DNA of 64,000 bases, from assembly GCF_026343185.1 (NCBI RefSeq), contig NZ_JAPEMA010000001.1, forward strand, positions 4,836,001 to 4,900,000, written 5' to 3'. The notes under the pieces are model-generated. The model did not search any database, was not told the origin of the DNA, and saw only the letters and a program-made list of their open reading frames with translations. Origin of the DNA: Streptomyces sp. NBC_00091. GTDB lineage: Bacteria; Actinomycetota; Actinomycetes; Streptomycetales; Streptomycetaceae. This document shows, piece by piece, positions 60,927-64,000 of the stretch (the first letter of the stretch is position 1; each line of letters opens with the position of its first letter). The translations under genes were made by a program, and so were the position numbers.

Positions 60927-61704
60927 CTCCGCCCCCGGCGGGCCCCGCGCCCTCCGCCTCCCGCACCTCCCGGGCCGCCGCCACCAGTTCGGCATTCGAG
61001 CGTGCCGGCCGCCCGTCCGGAAGGCGCAGCACCTGCGCTACGCCGATCCGCGCGCCCGCACCGCACCGCGCGGCCAGCCGCAGCACCGGCCAGGCGGCGG
61101 CCTCCCGCCCGTACAGCACCACCGGCACCGGCGGCAGCCAGCGCAGCCCCGCCACCAGCGCCGGGTCGGCCTCCGCCAGCTCCGCCACCAGCCGGACCCG
61201 GCCCCGCTCCGGCGGGGCCCACGCCAGGAACCGCGCCAGCGGCTCCGGCCCGGCCCCGCCGCCCAGCGGGACCACCGCGTCCACCGCGACCCCGCGCGCC
61301 AGCAGGGCCCGCCCCAGCTCCGCCGCCCCCGGCTCCGCGAACGGCACCACCGCCCGGTCGGGCAGCACCGTCCAGGACCGCACCCGCTCCAGGCGCCCCG
61401 CCGGATCCGGCTCGGCGGCGACCCCCGCCGGAACCGTCAGAGGTACGCGGACCCCCGCACCGCGCATCTCCTCCAGCAGGGGCCCGACCACCCGGGGCGA
61501 GAGGCTCTCCCGCCCGCACGGGGTCCGCGGGTGCACCAGCACCTCGCCGGCCCCGGCGGCCACGGCCTCGAGCGCCGAGCGGGCCAGATCCCCTGGGGAC
61601 AGCGGCACCGCCGCCCCCTCGGCAGCGCCGCGCGAGCCGTTCAGCGCGACCTGGAGCAGCGCGCCCCGCAGCCCGTCCCGCAGCCCGCCCCGCGCCCCGC
61701 TCAC
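60901..61704 (-). CDS. BKACE (DUF849) beta-keto acid cleavage family protein
   Basis: A 267-aa TIM-barrel enzyme of the 3-keto-5-aminohexanoate cleavage family, which condenses beta-keto acids with acetyl-CoA. Start GTG 61704 overlaps the upstream stop (GTGA). Motifs: LQVALNGSRGAAEGAAVPLSPGDLARSALEAVAAGAGEVLVHPRTPCGRESL (a family-type start, with the metal-site His in VHPRT) and a late ARIGVAQVLRLPDGRPARSNAELVAAA. The approximately 270-aa length is normal. The expected central metal pair HxH is not clearly present, so activity is uncertain. Confidence 0.82.
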   Translation of the reverse strand: MSGARGGLRDGLRGALLQVALNGSRGAAEGAAVPLSPGDLARSALEAVAAGAGEVLVHPRTPCGRESLSPRVVGPLLEEMRGAGVRVPLTVPAGVAAEPDPAGRLERVRSWTVLPDRAVVPFAEPGAAELGRALLARGVAVDAVVPLGGGAGPEPLARFLAWAPPERGRVRLVAELAEADPALVAGLRWLPPVPVVLYGREAAAWPVLRLAARCGAGARIGVAQVLRLPDGRPARSNAELVAAAREVREAEGAGPAGGGATATAGSR

Positions 61705-62291
61705 GCCGCACCCTGGTGGACCACCGCCGTGTCCGCCAGCGCCGGCCGGGGCACCACGATCCCGCAGCCCCCGCACACCGGCCCGTCCCACGCCCACGCC
61801 CCGGCCCACGCCCCGGGCCCCGACAACGCCGCGGGCCAGCGCAGTTCCCGCTCGCCGCAGACCGGGCACGCCGTCCCCGGCTCCGACTCCAGGGCCGCGA
61901 CCAGCCGCCGCAGCACCTCGCCCAGCGCCCCCTCCGGCCGCACCCCCGGATCGGCACACCGCACCACGGCGTCCCCGCTGCCGCCCCAGGCCCACTCCGG
62001 CCGCCGGACCCCGTCGTGCTTCTCGCGTCTGCGCCGCTCCGCGAACTGCCGCTCGTACTCCAGCCAGACCGCCCGCGCGTCCTCCAGCTCCTCCAGCGCC
62101 GCGACCAGCCGCAGCGGGTCCGCGCCCCGGTCCTCGGGGGCGATCCCGTGCCGGTCGCACAGGTGCCACCACGTCGCCCGGTGCCCGTAGGGCGCGAACC
62201 GCTCCAGGCACCGGCGCAGCGAATGGCGCCGCAGGGCCCGGTCGTTGCGCGCGTCACGCACCTGGTAGGCCAGACTCCGAAAACCTGCCAC
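61701..62291 (-). CDS. Zinc-ribbon protein of unknown function
   Basis: A 196-aa soluble protein. The N-terminal half is helical and basic (FRSLAYQVRDARNDRALRRHSLRRCLERFAPYGHRATWWHLCDRHGI). The C-terminal half has a two-knuckle zinc ribbon (CPVCGERELRWP ... CGGCGIVV) with a Trp-rich loop. Coupled to the BKACE gene by overlap. I know streptomycete homologues only as hypothetical proteins. Confidence 0.72.
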   Translation of the reverse strand: MAGFRSLAYQVRDARNDRALRRHSLRRCLERFAPYGHRATWWHLCDRHGIAPEDRGADPLRLVAALEELEDARAVWLEYERQFAERRRREKHDGVRRPEWAWGGSGDAVVRCADPGVRPEGALGEVLRRLVAALESEPGTACPVCGERELRWPAALSGPGAWAGAWAWDGPVCGGCGIVVPRPALADTAVVHQGAA

Positions 62292-62442
62292 CGTACCTTC
62301 ACCTCCGCCGTGCCCACGCCCAGACCTGTGCCCGCGTCACTCCGTCGAACGAAGCAACCCCCCGCGACGTGCCCAACATGCCCTGAGGGCAGTGGGCGCA
62401 TGCGGGGGCGGTCGAGGCGTGCGGGTGGCACATGGCCGGAAC

Positions 62443-63762
62443 TCAGCGCCCCATGCGCCCCGCGCCGACCACGACACGGGCCAGTTCCTCGTGGCAGATG
62501 TCGCTGTGCGCCCCCGACGGGGGCCCGCCGCGACGGACCACGGAGCCCGCGTCCACGCTGACACAACCGGCCTCCGGCAGCCCGCCGCGCAGGGCCGCCT
62601 CCAGGCTCAGCCGCGGTGCGCCGGGCACCGCCCGCACCCCGTCGTGCCCGACCGCGCCCCACCGCTCGCCGGAACCGAGCAGACCGGCCGAATCGCCCGC
62701 CATCCGGGAGGCCAGCGGATAGAACACGCCCAGGGCCGAGTCGTGGGCGGAGTGGCAGGCCACCACCGGCCCGTCCACCCTGCGCTGGAGCCCGCGCAGG
62801 GCGCCGCCGCGCCGCGGATCGTGGGGGAGGCGCTCGCTGAAGGAGTAGTGGGAGAAGGCCCCCTGGAGCAGAGTCAGCGACTTCACGTGCCGCGCCCCGT
62901 CCGGTACGGCCCGCAGGGAGAAGGACACCACCCGGGCCCCGAAGCTGTGGCCGATCAGGTGGACGCGCAGGGCCGGCCGCCGTCCGGCGAGGTCGGCCAG
63001 CACCGGGCCGAGCCCGTGCTCGCCGACCACTCCGGCCCGCTTCTTCATCTCGTAGTACGTCGCCTGGCGCAGCAGCTCCTTGGCCCCGTCCCACAGGGAG
63101 CGCAGCCCGTCGCCGGCCGAGAGCTCCCGGGCCGCGTCGGCGGCCGCCGCCTGCGCCAGGGCCCGCGTCAGTGCCCGGCACACCTGGAGGGTGTCCAGCG
63201 TGAAGATCGCCGGCACGTCCGGGTCGGCGCCCGCGGCGCCCGCCGGGCCGGCGGCCGGGTCCGCGTGCACGAGCTGCCGTACCAGCTCCCCGAACTCGGC
63301 GAAGGCCGCCTGCGACTCCGGCCGCTCCGCCAGCAGTGCGGCGACCCGCTCCAGCTCCGCCTCCCGCCCCGGCCAGAACACCCCGAGCGCCGCGCGCGTG
63401 GCGTCGTCCAGGGCCGTCCCCGACTCGGCCCCCGACCGTGCCCCGGTCGCCCCGCCGGGCGGATCGAAGTCCGGGATCGGCTCGTCCGAGAAGCGGATCG
63501 AGGGCCAGACCACCCCCACGTACCCCAGCCGCACCCCCGCCCCCACCAGCCCCGGGAAGGGGGCGAAGAACCGGTCGTAGAGCCGGGTCGAGGTGGACCG
63601 GTCGCTGTTCCAGCCGTGCGCGAAGACCAGCAGGTCCGTCGCCTCCATCCGGGCCACCGCCGCCCGCGTGGCCGGGTCCACATCGCCCTGGGCGTCGAAA
63701 GTCAGCTCCTGGTACGGACCCACCCCGATCCCCGCTCCGAACGCGCCACCGCCGTCCACCAT
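62443..63762 (-). CDS. Alpha/beta hydrolase (lipase-like, DUF900-type)
   Basis: A 439-aa protein. MVDGGGAF at 63762 is chosen as the start since GGGAGAGG precedes it (an upstream GTG at 63777 is possible). FAHGWNSDRSTSTRLYDRFF gives the HG oxyanion region and VHLIGHSFGARVVSFSL the nucleophile Ser. VVACHSAHDSALGVFYPLASR resembles the acid/His part. No signal peptide or TM. The class is related to DUF900/GGDEF-independent hydrolases; the substrate is unknown. Confidence 0.82.
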   Translation of the reverse strand: MVDGGGAFGAGIGVGPYQELTFDAQGDVDPATRAAVARMEATDLLVFAHGWNSDRSTSTRLYDRFFAPFPGLVGAGVRLGYVGVVWPSIRFSDEPIPDFDPPGGATGARSGAESGTALDDATRAALGVFWPGREAELERVAALLAERPESQAAFAEFGELVRQLVHADPAAGPAGAAGADPDVPAIFTLDTLQVCRALTRALAQAAAADAARELSAGDGLRSLWDGAKELLRQATYYEMKKRAGVVGEHGLGPVLADLAGRRPALRVHLIGHSFGARVVSFSLRAVPDGARHVKSLTLLQGAFSHYSFSERLPHDPRRGGALRGLQRRVDGPVVACHSAHDSALGVFYPLASRMAGDSAGLLGSGERWGAVGHDGVRAVPGAPRLSLEAALRGGLPEAGCVSVDAGSVVRRGGPPSGAHSDICHEELARVVVGAGRMGR

Positions 63763-63875
63763 GGCCTCTCCCTTCACGTCGAGCCCCCGGTGCTCGCAGC
63801 ATCCCGCCGCGAGGTCCCCTCGGCCAGCCCCGCGACAGCACCTCTCCCGCGCGGCTCCCGGCGAGCGGCCCGGCG

Positions 63876-64000
63876 TCAGGGGTAGAGCAGGTACTCCTCC
63901 CGGACCGCCGCGAACCGCGCCAGCCCGGCCGCCCAGGCGCCCGCGACCTCCTCCACCCCCGCGCCCGCGTCCACCATCGTCCGCACCCGGTCCGAGCCCG
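63876..64000 (-). CDS. NamZ (DUF1343) exo-beta-N-acetylmuramidase-like, C-terminal end only
   Basis: The window shows 40 codons of a minus-strand frame ending TGA at 63876, whose tail reads VREEYLLYP after GVEEVAGAWAAGLARF. This matches the end of DUF1343/NamZ proteins, which remove N-acetylmuramic acid from peptidoglycan fragments. The start is beyond the right edge. The assignment rests on this short tail and is tentative. Confidence 0.55.
   Translation of the reverse strand, partial: GSDRVRTMVDAGAGVEEVAGAWAAGLARFAAVREEYLLYP

Noticed and set aside
60617..63841. Minus-strand 1074-codon frame across soxR, BKACE, zinc-ribbon and hydrolase genes
   Set aside because: Overlaps several genes with clear domains, and its own sequence is low-complexity Gly/Arg/Ala.
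1..64000. Search for PKS/NRPS or other large antibiotic clusters, rRNA and tRNA genes
   Set aside because: No ketosynthase, adenylation or carrier motifs and no recognisable tRNA cloverleaf or rRNA sequence was noticed; a covariance search was not possible.

Overview
The window is very GC-rich (most third codon positions are G or C), has GGAGG-type ribosome sites, many GTG/TTG starts, 4-nt ATGA/GTGA gene overlaps, secreted proteases, lipases and LPMOs, and typical streptomycete families (FxSxx-COOH system, DUF5685, SepF paralogue, DUF3533). It is almost certainly from a Streptomyces chromosome. From memory, the SepF-like/DUF5685 and dnaE2/Y-polymerase neighbourhood resembles the SCO1738-SCO1750 region of S. 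coelicolor; this was not checked. No rRNA, tRNA, transposase or CRISPR array was seen.

Left part (1-6.8 kb): end of a DHA2 MFS exporter, a glutaryl-CoA-dehydrogenase-like enzyme, a solo SepF-like protein, a DUF5685 protein with an extreme Cys-rich tail, a DUF1684 protein and a secreted S1 protease.

Centre of interest (6.9-17.4 kb): a complete FxSxx-COOH system on the minus strand, read from right to left. It holds fxsA (a 54-residue precursor ending FNSAL), fxsB (radical SAM/SPASM maturase with a C-terminal domain whose HEXXH site is replaced), an AAC(3)-fold acyltransferase, fxsC (TIR-like), fxsT (ParA-like P-loop + TIR-like + NB-ARC + TPR, 1324 aa) and then a SLATT-type membrane protein. 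A convergent SLOG-domain nucleotide-sensor gene lies 27 nt past the SLATT gene. Together they look like a peptide-modifying pathway wired to NLR/TIR/SLOG-SLATT style signalling or immunity parts. The individual families are known, but the function of this combination is not.

17.4-26.3 kb: an FMN reductase, an alpha/beta hydrolase, a YhgE/DUF3533 membrane protein and a mutagenesis cassette. The cassette is dnaE2 with a SOS-box-like site upstream, translationally coupled to a Y-family polymerase-like protein that lacks the catalytic carboxylates. That second frame runs 309 nt into a convergent acyl-CoA-dehydrogenase-like gene.

26.3-44 kb: secreted lipase behind a Crp-like palindrome, AA10 LPMO with a sortase signal, DUF402/GNAT pair, GntR regulator, a 360-bp intergenic inverted repeat, AAA ATPase, GDSL esterase, Ser/Thr kinase, CoA-transferase, DrrAB-type exporter with its TetR regulator and operator, an orphan type-ISP-like domain protein, a 54-aa repeat protein, and GntR/homogentisate dioxygenase.

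44-64 kb: a three-gene beta-helix / cupredoxin-like lipoprotein / polytopic membrane cluster; TetR + molybdopterin oxidoreductase; CitMHS transporter; and two fatty-acid/aldehyde style regulons. In each of these a TetR regulator can be matched to a palindrome found twice in the window (AAACTA.C.GCTAGTT type and TAAGCGCTTGCTCA). They cover ALDH, ADH, acyl-CoA dehydrogenase and a MaoC hydratase. The window ends with SoxR, a BKACE-family enzyme, a zinc-ribbon protein, an alpha/beta hydrolase and the C-terminus of a NamZ/DUF1343 muramidase.
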